A stretch of 64,000 bases of DNA from Spirochaetaceae bacterium (GTDB lineage: Bacteria; Spirochaetota; Leptospiria; Leptospirales; Leptonemataceae): assembly GCA_002729885.1 (NCBI GenBank), contig PBUB01000021.1:534451-598450 (forward strand), in the 5' to 3' direction. Shown one piece after another: positions 23,517 through 32,702 of this stretch. Made by a program: the position numbers and the translations under genes. Under the pieces are notes generated by a model. It had not been told where the DNA came from and did not search any database. It was given only the letters and a program-made list of their open reading frames with translations. Numbering within the stretch: the first letter of the stretch is position 1; each line of letters opens with the position of its first letter.

Positions 23517-25895
23517 ATGTCTTTCTCCGACATCCGAAATCTTAACACTTCGCGAAGCTGGATCGCGCTGACCTTACTGGGGGTCATTACAGTAGAGTTG
23601 AACTTGATCGGGGTGAACTATGACCCTGGTCGCTCGCTCTATCTCCCCTCGTTCACTGGTTTTCTCTTCGCATGCGCCTACCTCTGCCGTCCTCGAATCC
23701 TCCCTGTTCTCGCATTGATCCACATAGTCCGTCATGGAATTATTTTGTGGCAATTAAACTTCCATTATCCATGGGCTCTGGCCACAATGTTTCTTGTTAT
23801 CCTCATGGGGCCCACATTATTCGTCGCCTGGTTTCTCAGGCGCTGGAGAGGGTACCGTGGCTTCGAAGATCCGGCCATCCTTTTGAGGGTTTTCTTTTTG
23901 TTCCTGGTGGTTCACCTGGCCGCGAATCTGCCAGTGCACTGGTGGTTTTCCAGGCAAGCCGGAGGAATGTTCTGGGTTTACCGATCTATATTGAACTCCA
24001 TGAGCCAGGCCACCTCCATTCTCCTGGTAGGTCGATTCTTTAGTGTTCTTCTGCTCGGTCGTAGCGGGGATCTGGAATTGGAGAGACCCTGGTCATTGCT
24101 TCTGGTTCTGGCTGTGAGCGTTGTTCCGGGAATCGTATGGATTCAGGACGGTGTTCCTGGTTTCTTTAGCACTCTGGTACTGATGCTAACCATGCCCATT
24201 TTACTGGTTCTGGCAGTATACTTCAATGCGATCTGGGTATCGCTGGTTCTCATCGTTCATGGTTGGATGGTTACTCTACTTTCGGCGCGAGGATTATCTC
24301 CGCTCGTTGCCGGCGATGAAAACTCAACAGCAATTGTCACCTATGCCTATCTAATCTTCGTTGTGCTTTCCATTTCTATCGTCAATCTGCTGGCCTCCCG
24401 AAAGGATCAGTCACGGAAGGCTCTGGCCATATGGAAAACCATGCTCACGCGAAGGGTGGAGCGAAGGACCCAATCGTTGCGTCGGGAGCTGGAGTGGCGA
24501 CGAGAAGCAGAAGTTTTGATTCGAAACCTCAGTCATAAGGATACTACCACTGAGTGGTTAAACCGAGCCGGGCTTCGCGAAGAGATGACTCATCGGAGTG
24601 CGCAGGCAAATAGCTGCTACGTATTGCTGGTTCTGGAGAATTATCGAAAGATCGAAAATGCAGAGGGATACTCAATGGCAGAGCTTGCCCTTAAAGGTCT
24701 GGCCGAAAGGATCGAAGGTCACCTACCACATGGGTCTCTAAACGCAAGGGTAGACGATATACACCTGGCATTTATACTTCACGATAGCGAAATGTTTTTC
24801 GGACAGGGAGCGGCTAATCCGTCTGTGGAAGGAAATTCCTTTTCCTGGATTCCAGCCTTTATGGTAGGTTTAATGGAACTTTGCGATTCACCCGTGCCTG
24901 TTGGTACCAGCAGTATTCCTTTCCGAGTTCGAGCTGCAGCGGCCCCGATGGCTGGTGACAATGTGGCCACAAGCCTTGAGGATTCCTTCAAGCAGTGTCG
25001 CCGTGCGCTTGAATCCCTGGGTAGAGACAATAGCGCCCGATGGACTATACTGGAAAAGTCTGCCCAGGAGAATACTACGGAGTTTCGTATCCTCAATGAA
25101 GTCCAAGCAGCTCTCCAGAATGAGAAACTCATTCTGTTCTATCAACCTATCCATGCCCGAGACCAAAAGAAAGTCATAGGTTGCGAAGCGCTGATTCGAT
25201 GGAGACTGGACGATGACCAGATTCTGGGACCTGCGGCTTTTATTCAGACTGTGGAGAGGGATGACTTAATTATTGAAGTTGGCTTTCACTGTGCACGCTT
25301 GCTGGCCACTTTTGCCGGGAGAGTTTCCGAAACGGGAGCTGAGCTTCAGTTTTACTCACTGAACGTGGCTGCCAGACAACTACAGCTCGGCTCTTTCGCT
25401 GAGAAGCTACTGGAAATCTGGCTGGGGTTTGGGCTTTCCGCGAACATCCTCAAGGTAGAAGTAACCGAATCAGCGTTTGCGGGCGAAAGCGAAGCGGTTG
25501 TGAGTAACTTGCAGAAGCTCCATCGCCATGGGGTCTCTATTGCTCTGGATGATTTTGGAACCGGTTATTCCTCATTGTCCTATCTGGATCGCTTTCCACT
25601 GGATACAATCAAGGTGGATCGAATTTTTGTTCAAAACCTTGACCAGAGTCTTAGCAGTAAGGCTGTCCTATCTGCCATTGGCAGCATGGCAAGTCAGTTG
25701 AACTTATCTGTGATAGTGGAAGGAATTGAAGACCAGATTACCCTGGACCAGGTGGAAAGCCTGATCTCCGTTTCTGGCTGGCAGGGCTATCTGTTTTCTG
25801 CCCCCCTTCCGGACTCCGATTTCCTGGACTATTTATCTGCAGGAACGGGGCCCCTTTTTGGGCCGGGCCGGACGATCCATGCGGAACCTGCCTAG
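23517..25895 (+). CDS. Membrane-anchored EAL-domain cyclic-di-GMP phosphodiesterase with degenerate GGDEF
   Basis: A 792-residue protein. The first 290 residues contain about eight hydrophobic helices, a MASE-like sensory region. A linker helix (about 300-330) is followed by a GGDEF-sized region (about 340-480) that lacks a GG(D/E)EF loop and is presumably inactive. The C-terminal EAL domain (about 520-780) keeps the catalytic set: CEALIRW, LNVAARQL (Asn), VEVTESAF, IALDDFGTGYSSLSYL, IKVDR and VEGIED. It therefore likely hydrolyses c-di-GMP to pGpG at the membrane. Start: ATG 23517 with GAGGAAA at about 23503; the codon before it is an in-frame GTG. It is 12 bp after the MCP stop, which links c-di-GMP turnover to chemotaxis. 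Confidence 0.9.
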   Translation: MSFSDIRNLNTSRSWIALTLLGVITVELNLIGVNYDPGRSLYLPSFTGFLFACAYLCRPRILPVLALIHIVRHGIILWQLNFHYPWALATMFLVILMGPTLFVAWFLRRWRGYRGFEDPAILLRVFFLFLVVHLAANLPVHWWFSRQAGGMFWVYRSILNSMSQATSILLVGRFFSVLLLGRSGDLELERPWSLLLVLAVSVVPGIVWIQDGVPGFFSTLVLMLTMPILLVLAVYFNAIWVSLVLIVHGWMVTLLSARGLSPLVAGDENSTAIVTYAYLIFVVLSISIVNLLASRKDQSRKALAIWKTMLTRRVERRTQSLRRELEWRREAEVLIRNLSHKDTTTEWLNRAGLREEMTHRSAQANSCYVLLVLENYRKIENAEGYSMAELALKGLAERIEGHLPHGSLNARVDDIHLAFILHDSEMFFGQGAANPSVEGNSFSWIPAFMVGLMELCDSPVPVGTSSIPFRVRAAAAPMAGDNVATSLEDSFKQCRRALESLGRDNSARWTILEKSAQENTTEFRILNEVQAALQNEKLILFYQPIHARDQKKVIGCEALIRWRLDDDQILGPAAFIQTVERDDLIIEVGFHCARLLATFAGRVSETGAELQFYSLNVAARQLQLGSFAEKLLEIWLGFGLSANILKVEVTESAFAGESEAVVSNLQKLHRHGVSIALDDFGTGYSSLSYLDRFPLDTIKVDRIFVQNLDQSLSSKAVLSAIGSMASQLNLSVIVEGIEDQITLDQVESLISVSGWQGYLFSAPLPDSDFLDYLSAGTGPLFGPGRTIHAEPA

Positions 25896-25919
25896 CGGAT
25901 CGTTTTCCAGCCCGATCCG
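25896..25919. terminator. Hairpin between convergent EAL and SpoIIE-type genes
   Basis: CGGATCG (25896-25902) pairs perfectly with CGATCCG (25913-25919) across a 10-nt loop, starting one base after the EAL gene stop. It lies between two convergent genes and probably terminates one or both transcripts. There is no U tract after the stem. Confidence 0.45.
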
Positions 25920-25939
25920 ACTATCCATAGGCGATCAAG

Positions 25940-28615
25940 TTAACCAATCAGCTCGGCCAGCTTTTTCGCCGATGGATTTTCCGGTTCCAGTTCCAGCGCT
26001 TTCCGGGTCAGACTCCGGGCCTTCTCTACCTGACCGGTAACCCGATAACTGTCTGCCAGGTTGATCAGGTTTGCGATTCTACCTGGCTGGGCCTCTGCCA
26101 CCTTCTCACCTGTGCGAATTGCATCGTCATGCTGACGCAGATGCTTGTAGCAGACCGACAGTGAAAAGCAGGCATCTATGTTTTCCGGTTCCAGTTCTGC
26201 CAATTGGCTAAGAGGCTGGATTGCATCCTGATGTCTGCCTTCCATCATCAGGATACGCCCCTTCAATCGAAGCGCATTGCTATGATCTGGATCTATGGTC
26301 AGTAGCTGGTCCAGTTTTCTCAAAGCCCCGGCCACATCGTTTCCCTGGAGGCCTTCCCGGGCCATACGCATCAATGCATCGGCATCGGCCACCGGGCCTT
26401 CCAGACGAGTGGCTGCCGTTTCATGGAATCCCACTCTGAGTAAGCTCAAGTCATCGGTAACGGTTCCGGCGCCATGGATTCTGTCTACGATAGCCAGCAA
26501 ATCGCCTCCGGAAGCTTCCACATGTCTCAAGAACAGATTCTCATCTTCGTTTATGGTGCGCACCTCGGCTCCGCCACTCAGGTCAACGTCGTCCCGCCCA
26601 TCGGAACCGGCGATCAGCACATCTCCGGGTTGAAGCTGAAAATGCTGAACCTTGAATTTGAATTCCGAAGGAGATCCCAGCTTGCGAAGATTGAGCTCCT
26701 TTTCTATGAAGCTTGCTTCTCCGTTGCGATACAATACAGTCCATGGGTGTTCTGCATTGAAATAGCTCATTTCTCCGGTCTCTTCGTCAATGACACCTAC
26801 CACGGCTGAAAGCATCATCAAGCCATCGAAGGCAAGAAACAGGTTGTGCAGTTCATCGAAGATTTCTGTAAGCCATTCGTCTGGAGTGCTGTTCAAAACT
26901 CGATCATTGCCTGCGGACCGGGCCAGGATGTTATTCATGGCAGTACCCATAACAATGGCACCACCGGCCCCCTGCATGGATTTACCCATGGCATCGCCGT
27001 TCATAAATACTGTATATCGTCGTGCCTGGGGACCAAGACGAAGGTTGCCCGTAACGCAGATGTCACCACCGAGATCCGCGGAGCGTTCTTTGAATACGAA
27101 CTTCTTCTTTTGCTCTACGTAGAATTCTGTGTTAATATGATCCGATTTGTTGCGATTGGTCTGAAGCGGCCGACCAATGAGGTAAGTAAGATAATAGTCA
27201 CCATCTTGCTGCACTTTCATCTCATGGATCTGCTGCATCTTCTCGGTAACTTCCCTGGTTCGCTCGTCTACTTTGACTTCCAGGTTCTCGGCATAGTCCT
27301 GAAGCTTCTGTCTTGCATCCAGGATACTTCGCACCATGTTGTTAAACGATCTGGATAGATATCCGATCTCATCTTCCACCATTACAGGAATTTTGACTTC
27401 GAAGTCTCCTTCTTCCACCTGGCCCACACCATCCAGAAGAGAATGAAGAGGTTTTACCAGGCTTCGAGAGAAGAAGATTGGATACAGAATCAATACGGCC
27501 AGAACAAGAGTTAAAGTAAGTATGGCCGTTCCTATCATCGAATCGTGGATGAACTTTCGATACTCCCGATAGTTATATCCTATTTCATAAATTTCGCGTT
27601 TTCCATTTTCCAGATACTGACCTGGAACCAGGTAGGCCAGATAGATATTATCAGTTTTGGGCTCCATCTGGCGAAAGTGTCTGGCTGTGAAGTTCCCTGA
27701 ATCTCCTCGCTTCACCAGTTTTCCCTGGATGACACTATCTGCCTTTTTAGCGTATGCAATCGGAGTAATCGGATCCATACCATCCTGAACATAAGCTTTG
27801 CCCTGGAGCGAATGTATGCGATCATAACTGCGATGGGTTTGCTGACCTGAAAAGGCCGACAGAGCCTGGATCGCAAGTAGCAGGGTCACCAGCGAAATCC
27901 CGACAATCTTGGTCATGAAGCTGGTCCGTTCGACTGTGTTGTTGATGAATACCAGAACAATGGCTGTGTAGCCCAGCAGGGAGAGAAATACATAGCCCTG
28001 TTGAAATGTTGAGTGGCTTATGCGACCGCCATTATACAGAACATTTACAATGCCCGGCAATAGTGTGGGGATTAGCATTGCCAGAAGAAGCTGGCGGGCG
28101 GCACGTTTCTCTTTTTTCTCCATCTTCCTGCTTCGCATGAAGAGAACTATGGCAAACCAGAGCATCATCAGGATCATGCCTCTGGCTACCCAGGCGCCCA
28201 TTTCCTGGGGATAATTAAAGAGCTCGCCCTGGAAATCGAAGTCAGGATCTGTAATGATTGCGTTGTAGAAGAAGTGACCGATGAGCCCCAGAGCGATGAT
28301 AACAGAAATCCAGAAGGAGATTCGGGAACCTCTGGTTTTTTCGTTGTGGGGAAAATGATGAGCGAACTGGATCATATAGATCAGAGGAACAAATACAATA
28401 CCTACGGTAATGAACCTGTGATCTCCACCCAGAGGACCAATAAAGAGAGCGGACCAGAGGTAGCCGACATTCAGTCCAACAGCGCCCAGAAAGAAGAAGG
28501 TCAGATCCCGGGTGTAGAGCTGTTTGTCCTTTAGAGAAATTAAGTAGAGTAACAATACCAGGGTATAAAGAGTACAGACCAGGGTGGCAATTCCCCATTC
28601 ATTAAAGTAGAGCAT
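25940..28615 (-). CDS. Membrane SpoIIE-family protein phosphatase with HAMP and TPR repeats
   Basis: An 891-residue regulator. The N-terminal 230 residues form a seven-helix membrane region resembling the 7TM sensor module of histidine kinases. A further TM pair brackets an extracytoplasmic segment (about 255-365), then HAMP (SRSLVKPLHSLLDGVGQVEEGDFEVKI), a coiled coil and a PP2C/SpoIIE Ser/Thr phosphatase domain (about 500-725). Metal-ligand motifs are DLGGD, MNGDAMGKSM and GSDGRDD. Three to four TPR units finish the protein (about 745-891; GRILMMEGRHQDAIQPLSQLAELEPEN and similar). This architecture is common in Leptospira, where such phosphatases are thought to act on anti-sigma-factor antagonists. 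The sensed signal is unknown. No partner STAS gene is adjacent. Confidence 0.9.
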   Translation of the reverse strand: MLYFNEWGIATLVCTLYTLVLLLYLISLKDKQLYTRDLTFFFLGAVGLNVGYLWSALFIGPLGGDHRFITVGIVFVPLIYMIQFAHHFPHNEKTRGSRISFWISVIIALGLIGHFFYNAIITDPDFDFQGELFNYPQEMGAWVARGMILMMLWFAIVLFMRSRKMEKKEKRAARQLLLAMLIPTLLPGIVNVLYNGGRISHSTFQQGYVFLSLLGYTAIVLVFINNTVERTSFMTKIVGISLVTLLLAIQALSAFSGQQTHRSYDRIHSLQGKAYVQDGMDPITPIAYAKKADSVIQGKLVKRGDSGNFTARHFRQMEPKTDNIYLAYLVPGQYLENGKREIYEIGYNYREYRKFIHDSMIGTAILTLTLVLAVLILYPIFFSRSLVKPLHSLLDGVGQVEEGDFEVKIPVMVEDEIGYLSRSFNNMVRSILDARQKLQDYAENLEVKVDERTREVTEKMQQIHEMKVQQDGDYYLTYLIGRPLQTNRNKSDHINTEFYVEQKKKFVFKERSADLGGDICVTGNLRLGPQARRYTVFMNGDAMGKSMQGAGGAIVMGTAMNNILARSAGNDRVLNSTPDEWLTEIFDELHNLFLAFDGLMMLSAVVGVIDEETGEMSYFNAEHPWTVLYRNGEASFIEKELNLRKLGSPSEFKFKVQHFQLQPGDVLIAGSDGRDDVDLSGGAEVRTINEDENLFLRHVEASGGDLLAIVDRIHGAGTVTDDLSLLRVGFHETAATRLEGPVADADALMRMAREGLQGNDVAGALRKLDQLLTIDPDHSNALRLKGRILMMEGRHQDAIQPLSQLAELEPENIDACFSLSVCYKHLRQHDDAIRTGEKVAEAQPGRIANLINLADSYRVTGQVEKARSLTRKALELEPENPSAKKLAELIG

Positions 28616-28821
28616 CGGGTGCGAATCCTGGTGTCAATCCCGTGATAGACAATTCGTTTTCTTACGGATTCGGTAAAATTTAGCCGAAACCTCCGAAATT
28701 CCAGACCTGCAGCGTTCCCGGGTATCGGCTGCTACCATCCTGTAGATTCCCGGATAAATAATGAATTCTGGATTTTGGGCTTGACCCGCCGCCCGGAATT
28801 CCGATCTTGATAATGTGATGC

Positions 28822-28914
28822 ATGGAGCGCAAACAGCTGTGGCCTCCTACGATTGGAATTCATCCAATCCAGGTATTGCTGTGTCTTCTGCTCTACTGCT
28901 ATCCTCTCTGCTAG
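28822..28914 (+). CDS. Putative leucine-rich leader peptide of leuA (attenuation)
   Basis: A 30-codon open frame, ATG 28822 to TAG 28914, encodes a peptide ending IQVLLCLLLYCYPLC. Seven of 30 residues are Leu (CTG, TTG, CTG, CTT, CTG, CTC, CTC), with five in the VLLCLLL cluster, plus three Ile and one Val. It lies 212 bp upstream of the leuA start, in the right place for a transcription-attenuation leader. A 7-bp hairpin (GCCGGGC/GCCTGGC, 28914-28930) begins on the stop codon. A GATAAT box at 28809-28814 is only 7 bp before the ATG, so translation might start leaderless; no ribosome site is visible. The peptide could also be chance, since any frame of a hydrophobic stretch is Leu-rich. Confidence 0.45.
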   Translation: MERKQLWPPTIGIHPIQVLLCLLLYCYPLC

Positions 28915-29062
28915 CCGGGCTTCGCCTGGCATAAGTATTACATATAACCTACGTCTATTCGATGATTTGAGTTCCGGCTCCGGCGGTGACAGTTGCCTTC
29001 TGACTGCTGCCTTCTCCCGGGGAAAGCCACGACTCAGATCCTCCCGTTGTCAGCGGTTTTCT
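28914..29062 (+). promoter_or_regulatory. Possible attenuator region upstream of leuA
   Basis: After the putative leader peptide, the hairpin GCCGGGC/GCCTGGC (28914-28930) is followed by 120 bp containing alternative pairings. The segment at 28984-28991 (CGGTGACA) can pair with 29048-29055 (TGTCAGCG) with one mismatch, and GTTTTCTT follows directly, as in a terminator. CAG/CTG and GGC/GCC pairings inside the same stretch would compete. The assignment is weak and based on hand pairing only. Confidence 0.3.
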
Positions 29063-29126
29063 TCGCGCGGAAATGAGGAATGCCCGGGCATCCGGGAGCT
29101 ATGGTTGCAATTAAGAGAGGAGAATT

Positions 29127-30482
29127 ATGATAAATAACCAGAGAACGGGCAGTGTCCCTCAGAAATATGCTTCGGTGCGGCCGGTGGACCTGCCGGATCG
29201 AACCTGGCCTTCCCGGATTATAGAGAAGGCTCCGCGATTTTGCAGTGTAGATCTGCGGGACGGAAACCAGGCTCTCGTAATTCCCATGGAGCCAGAGAAA
29301 AAAGCCAGGATGTTTCGCACGCTCATTCAAATGGGATTTCGCGAAATCGAGGTGGGGTTCCCATCGGCCTCCCAGCCGGACTATGACTTTGTCAGATGGC
29401 TGGCAGATCCTAACGTTGTACCATCCGGTACATGGATTCAAATTCTCAGTCAGGCTCGAAGCCATCTTATTGAACGGAGTTTTGAAGCTATCCAGGGGCT
29501 GGATCAAGTGATCTTTCATGTCTACAACAGCACTTCGCCGGCCCAGAGAGAGTATGTATTTCAGAAGAGCCGGGATGAGGTGATTCAGATTGCGGTGGAT
29601 GCAGTGCGACAGATCAAGCAATTGCGCTCCGGGTTTTCAGGGGAGATGATTCTCGAATACTCTCCGGAAAGTTTTTCTGCCACGGAGCCTGAATTCGCTC
29701 TGGAGATAACCCATGCTGTTATGGAAGAGTGGGCACCGTTCGATCCAGAAACGCTCATCATCAACTTACCTTCCACGGTTGAAGTCACCACGCCCAACCT
29801 CTTTGCTGACCAGATTGAATGGTTCTGTAGAAACTTGAACAATAGAAAGGATGTGATAATCAGTGTACATCCGCATAATGACCGGGGCACCGCCGTTGCG
29901 GCTGCAGAGATGTCACTTCTGGCTGGCGCCGATAGACTGGAAGGTACTTTGTTTGGAAACGGAGAAAGAACCGGCAATGTAGACCTGGTAACAGTAGGAT
30001 TGAATATGTTCAGTCAGGGAGTGGACCCGGGCATCGATTATTCTAACCTGCCCGAGATTCGTCAGGTCTATGAACAGACCACAGGTATGACGGTGCCTCC
30101 TCGGCAGCCCTATGCAGGGGAGCTTGTGTTTACAGCATTTTCCGGTTCGCACCAGGATGCCATTCGCAAATCATTAAACGCCAGAAAGAATCGAACGGAG
30201 CCCGGGATCTGGGACATTCCCTATTTACCGGTAGATCCAGCAGATATAGGGCGAAGATACGAAAAGTATATTCGAATCAACAGTCAGTCCGGGAAAGGAG
30301 GCGTTGCCTATGTGCTCGAGGACCAGGGACTGGACCTCAGCGCAATACCTGTTCGAGATCTTATGGATTTTGCCTCTCTGGTGCAGTCAGAAGCCGAGAG
30401 CAAAGGAAGCGAATTGGATGCCCTGGAAATTCTCAATCTTTGGAGCCGGCGAAAGGAAGGCAATGCGACTACAGCCAGCTAG
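29127..30482 (+). CDS. leuA: 2-isopropylmalate synthase-type enzyme (LeuA) without C-terminal regulatory domain
   Basis: A 451-residue DRE-TIM metallolyase, expected to condense acetyl-CoA with 2-oxoisovalerate in the first committed step of leucine synthesis. Metal and catalytic elements are clear: SVDLRDGNQAL, EIEVGFPSASQPDYDFVR, the SVHPHNDRGTAVAAAEMSLLAGADRLEGTLFGNGERTGNVDLV block and the subdomain around FSGSHQDAIRKSL. This is the type 2 (IPMS2) form, but it stops at LDALEILNLW, before the Leu-binding LeuA dimerisation domain that normally adds about 100-130 residues. No trace of that domain is seen downstream, so it is probably leucine-insensitive. GAGAGGAG precedes ATG 29127. A leucine-rich leader peptide may provide the control instead. 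Confidence 0.88.
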   Translation: MINNQRTGSVPQKYASVRPVDLPDRTWPSRIIEKAPRFCSVDLRDGNQALVIPMEPEKKARMFRTLIQMGFREIEVGFPSASQPDYDFVRWLADPNVVPSGTWIQILSQARSHLIERSFEAIQGLDQVIFHVYNSTSPAQREYVFQKSRDEVIQIAVDAVRQIKQLRSGFSGEMILEYSPESFSATEPEFALEITHAVMEEWAPFDPETLIINLPSTVEVTTPNLFADQIEWFCRNLNNRKDVIISVHPHNDRGTAVAAAEMSLLAGADRLEGTLFGNGERTGNVDLVTVGLNMFSQGVDPGIDYSNLPEIRQVYEQTTGMTVPPRQPYAGELVFTAFSGSHQDAIRKSLNARKNRTEPGIWDIPYLPVDPADIGRRYEKYIRINSQSGKGGVAYVLEDQGLDLSAIPVRDLMDFASLVQSEAESKGSELDALEILNLWSRRKEGNATTAS

Positions 30483-30570
30483 ATTCCTTCTTTGCCAGGG
30501 CGTTCTTTGCCTTTCCGGCGAATCGTCTGGGGGTTTCGCGGACCAAAGTAACGAATCGGTTAGCGCATCA

Positions 30571-30604
30571 CCGGGGACTCCGCGATCTATGTCGAAGTCC
30601 CCGG
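30571..30604. terminator. Perfect 9-bp hairpin between leuA and the convergent permease gene
   Basis: CCGGGGACT (30571-30579) pairs with AGTCCCCGG (30596-30604) across 16 nt. It lies 89 bp after the leuA stop and 3 bp beyond the stop of the convergent OppC-like gene, so it likely serves as a bidirectional terminator. As at other convergent junctions in this window, no U tract follows. Confidence 0.5.
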
Positions 30605-30607
30605 AAT

Positions 30608-31663
30608 CTATTGTTGCGCAGGAGCGGGGGCAGCGCCAGGTTCTTCATAGAACTTTGGGTCGAATGCTTCCCTGGCTCCTTCGCCAATAAACGTAGCCAT
30701 GAGTAGAGTGAGAAAAAGAGCAGTTACGGTACTTATGGCAATCCAGGGAAAATCCAGATTGTCCATCGCCTGCTGCAAAAGTTCTCCCCAGGAAGGGGTA
30801 GGGGGTGGCAATCCGAATCCCAGAAAATCCAGCGCTGTCAGGGAGCTGATTCCTGCAATCAGAGTGAAGGGAAGGATTGTAATCAGAGGAGTCAATGCAT
30901 TGGGAAGAATCTGGCCCAGAAATATGCGAAAGCTACTCAGCCCGCTGGCTCGTGCTGCCTGGACGTAGGTTTGTCCTCTTAGTTTAAAGAACTCCCCGCG
31001 CATATAATAGGATAAACCTACCCAGCTAAAGAGGGACATTACCACCAGAAGCATCCAGAAATTCTGCCCGTAGATGGAGCCCAGAAGAATGACAACATAC
31101 AGAAAGGGCAGCGCAGACCAGACTTCGATTAATCGCTGCATGACTATGTCTGTACGTCCGCCCAGATATCCCTGGATACCACCAATAATCACTCCAAGCA
31201 CTCCGCTCACAATGGTCAGGCTCAGGGAAAATAGCATACAGATGCGAAATCCATAAAGCAACCTTGCAAAAACATCCCGTCCCAGACTGTCGGTGCCCAG
31301 CCAGTGACGAAATGAGGGGGGATGGGGCGGTGGATCCTGATCTTCCAGATCCGGCTCTTCCGGATTAAACGGCACCGGAGGAAATATGGCCCAGCCCTCT
31401 TCCTGGAACTCCGAAGTTTGCACCAGCGCTTTGTAGTCCGCTTCGGTTCCATACTGCTGTCCCAGTTCCTTGCCCGAATAGAACACAATCAGGGGAAAGT
31501 AAACACTATCCTGATAGCTCATTATGATTGGCTTTCGCTCTGCGATGCATTCGCTGAAAAGCGAAAGAACAAACAGCGAGCTGAGAAGAATAAGGGAATA
31601 ATAGGCCCTGCGGATTCCTTTGAATCGGCGCCAGCGTTCCAGTGTTAGATCCGAAAACCTCAT
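30608..31663 (-). CDS. Peptide-type ABC transporter permease, OppC-like (set 1)
   Basis: A 351-residue inner-membrane permease of the DppC/OppC/YejE type. One N-terminal helix (residues 20-40) and a periplasmic insertion of about 80 residues (DYKALVQTSEFQEEGW ... DPPPHPPSFRHWLGTDSLGRD) precede the five-helix core. HWLGTDSLGRDVFARLLYG is the family hallmark and the EAA-like loop is in YVQAARASGLSSFRIFLGQILPNAL. The long insertion with FPPVPFNPEEP resembles the YejE/microcin C-type group. The start ATG overlaps the OppB-like stop (ATGA, 31660-31663). It works with the permease and binding protein immediately upstream. ATPases would have to come from elsewhere, for example oppDF at 18.7-20.6 kb. 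Confidence 0.92.
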   Translation of the reverse strand: MRFSDLTLERWRRFKGIRRAYYSLILLSSLFVLSLFSECIAERKPIIMSYQDSVYFPLIVFYSGKELGQQYGTEADYKALVQTSEFQEEGWAIFPPVPFNPEEPDLEDQDPPPHPPSFRHWLGTDSLGRDVFARLLYGFRICMLFSLSLTIVSGVLGVIIGGIQGYLGGRTDIVMQRLIEVWSALPFLYVVILLGSIYGQNFWMLLVVMSLFSWVGLSYYMRGEFFKLRGQTYVQAARASGLSSFRIFLGQILPNALTPLITILPFTLIAGISSLTALDFLGFGLPPPTPSWGELLQQAMDNLDFPWIAISTVTALFLTLLMATFIGEGAREAFDPKFYEEPGAAPAPAQQ

Positions 31664-32673
31664 TGCAGCCGAATCCTGGGATCAATGTAGGTATAGAGCA
31701 TGTCAGAGAAGAGTCGGCCCATCAAAGTAAGAATCGAGGAAATCAAAATGATTCCCATAACAACATTGTAGTCCCGACTTACAATGGAATTCCATACTAG
31801 AAGCCCCATTCCGTCTATATCGAATACCTTTTCTATAAGCAGGGCACCAGCAAATACCAGAGTGAAGATTTCGCTCATTCGTGTGGCAATGGGAATCAAT
31901 GCATTTCTGAGTGCATGGCGAAACAATGCAGTTTTTGGCAGCATGCCTTTGAGTACTGCCGTGCGAATATAGTCCTTCTTTAACTCTTCCAGGATACCGT
32001 TCTTCATTAGCATGGTAAGAAATGCAAATTCGCTCACCATGTAGCATACCATGGGCAGTATCATATGATGCAGAAAGTCCAGAATCTTCGCACCGGTCCC
32101 CAGCATTTCGAAGTTATCGGACACAACTCCTCGCAAAGGAAATAGATCCAGAAAAGTCCCACCTGCGAAGAAGATGATTAGCAGGATGCCCAGAGCATAG
32201 CCCGGTATTACGTAGCCCGCAAATATTACAATAGAACTGGCTGTATCAAAAAAGGATCTGTGTTTTCTTGCCTTCCACATTCCTAAAGGAATACAGACAG
32301 CGTAGGATAACAAAAAGGAAGTCAGTCCAAAGAAAAGCGAAATGGGCATTCGCTCCAGTATTACTTCCAGGGCCGGCCGATTGTAACTATAGGACTCCCC
32401 CAGATCTCCGGTAAATGCATTTGCCAGCCAGCTGAAGTAACGTACGTGGGCTGGCTTATCGAAGCCAAAGTTCTTTTTAATATTTTCGATTTCAGATTCT
32501 GGAATCGCTGTGGCCGGATTCGCTCCTCTGGCCACCGTGGCCGCCCGAATATCGGCGATCATTTGTTCCACCGGGCCTCCTGGAACAAATTGAATCAATA
32601 CAAAGCATGCTACAGTAATCCCCAGAATTGTGGGGATCATGTAGAGTAGTCTTCGAAGTACGTAGGTTCGCAC
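31660..32673 (-). CDS. Peptide-type ABC transporter permease, OppB-like (set 1)
   Basis: A 337-residue permease starting at GTG 32673 (MRTYVLRRLLYMIPTILGI, the standard OppB N-terminus). A periplasmic segment (about 30-95) carries a conserved-looking ENIKKNFGFDKPAHVRYFSWL motif, then LGESYSYNRPALEVILERMPISLFFGL and five more helices. The cytoplasmic coupling loop is around KGMLPKTALFRHALRNALIPI. The GFDKP and SYSYNRP elements are typical of YejB-like permeases, which accept larger peptides such as microcin C. It lies 29 bp after the binding-protein stop and overlaps the OppC-like gene. Confidence 0.92.
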   Translation of the reverse strand: MRTYVLRRLLYMIPTILGITVACFVLIQFVPGGPVEQMIADIRAATVARGANPATAIPESEIENIKKNFGFDKPAHVRYFSWLANAFTGDLGESYSYNRPALEVILERMPISLFFGLTSFLLSYAVCIPLGMWKARKHRSFFDTASSIVIFAGYVIPGYALGILLIIFFAGGTFLDLFPLRGVVSDNFEMLGTGAKILDFLHHMILPMVCYMVSEFAFLTMLMKNGILEELKKDYIRTAVLKGMLPKTALFRHALRNALIPIATRMSEIFTLVFAGALLIEKVFDIDGMGLLVWNSIVSRDYNVVMGIILISSILTLMGRLFSDMLYTYIDPRIRLQ

Positions 32674-32702
32674 GGTCCCTGAAAGGCTTCCTTATGATGG
32701 CC

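Noticed and set aside
28853..29137. 94-codon plus-strand frame before leuA
   Set aside because: It overlaps the leuA start and the leader peptide in another frame, has an unnatural Ser/Arg/Cys composition and no ribosome site.
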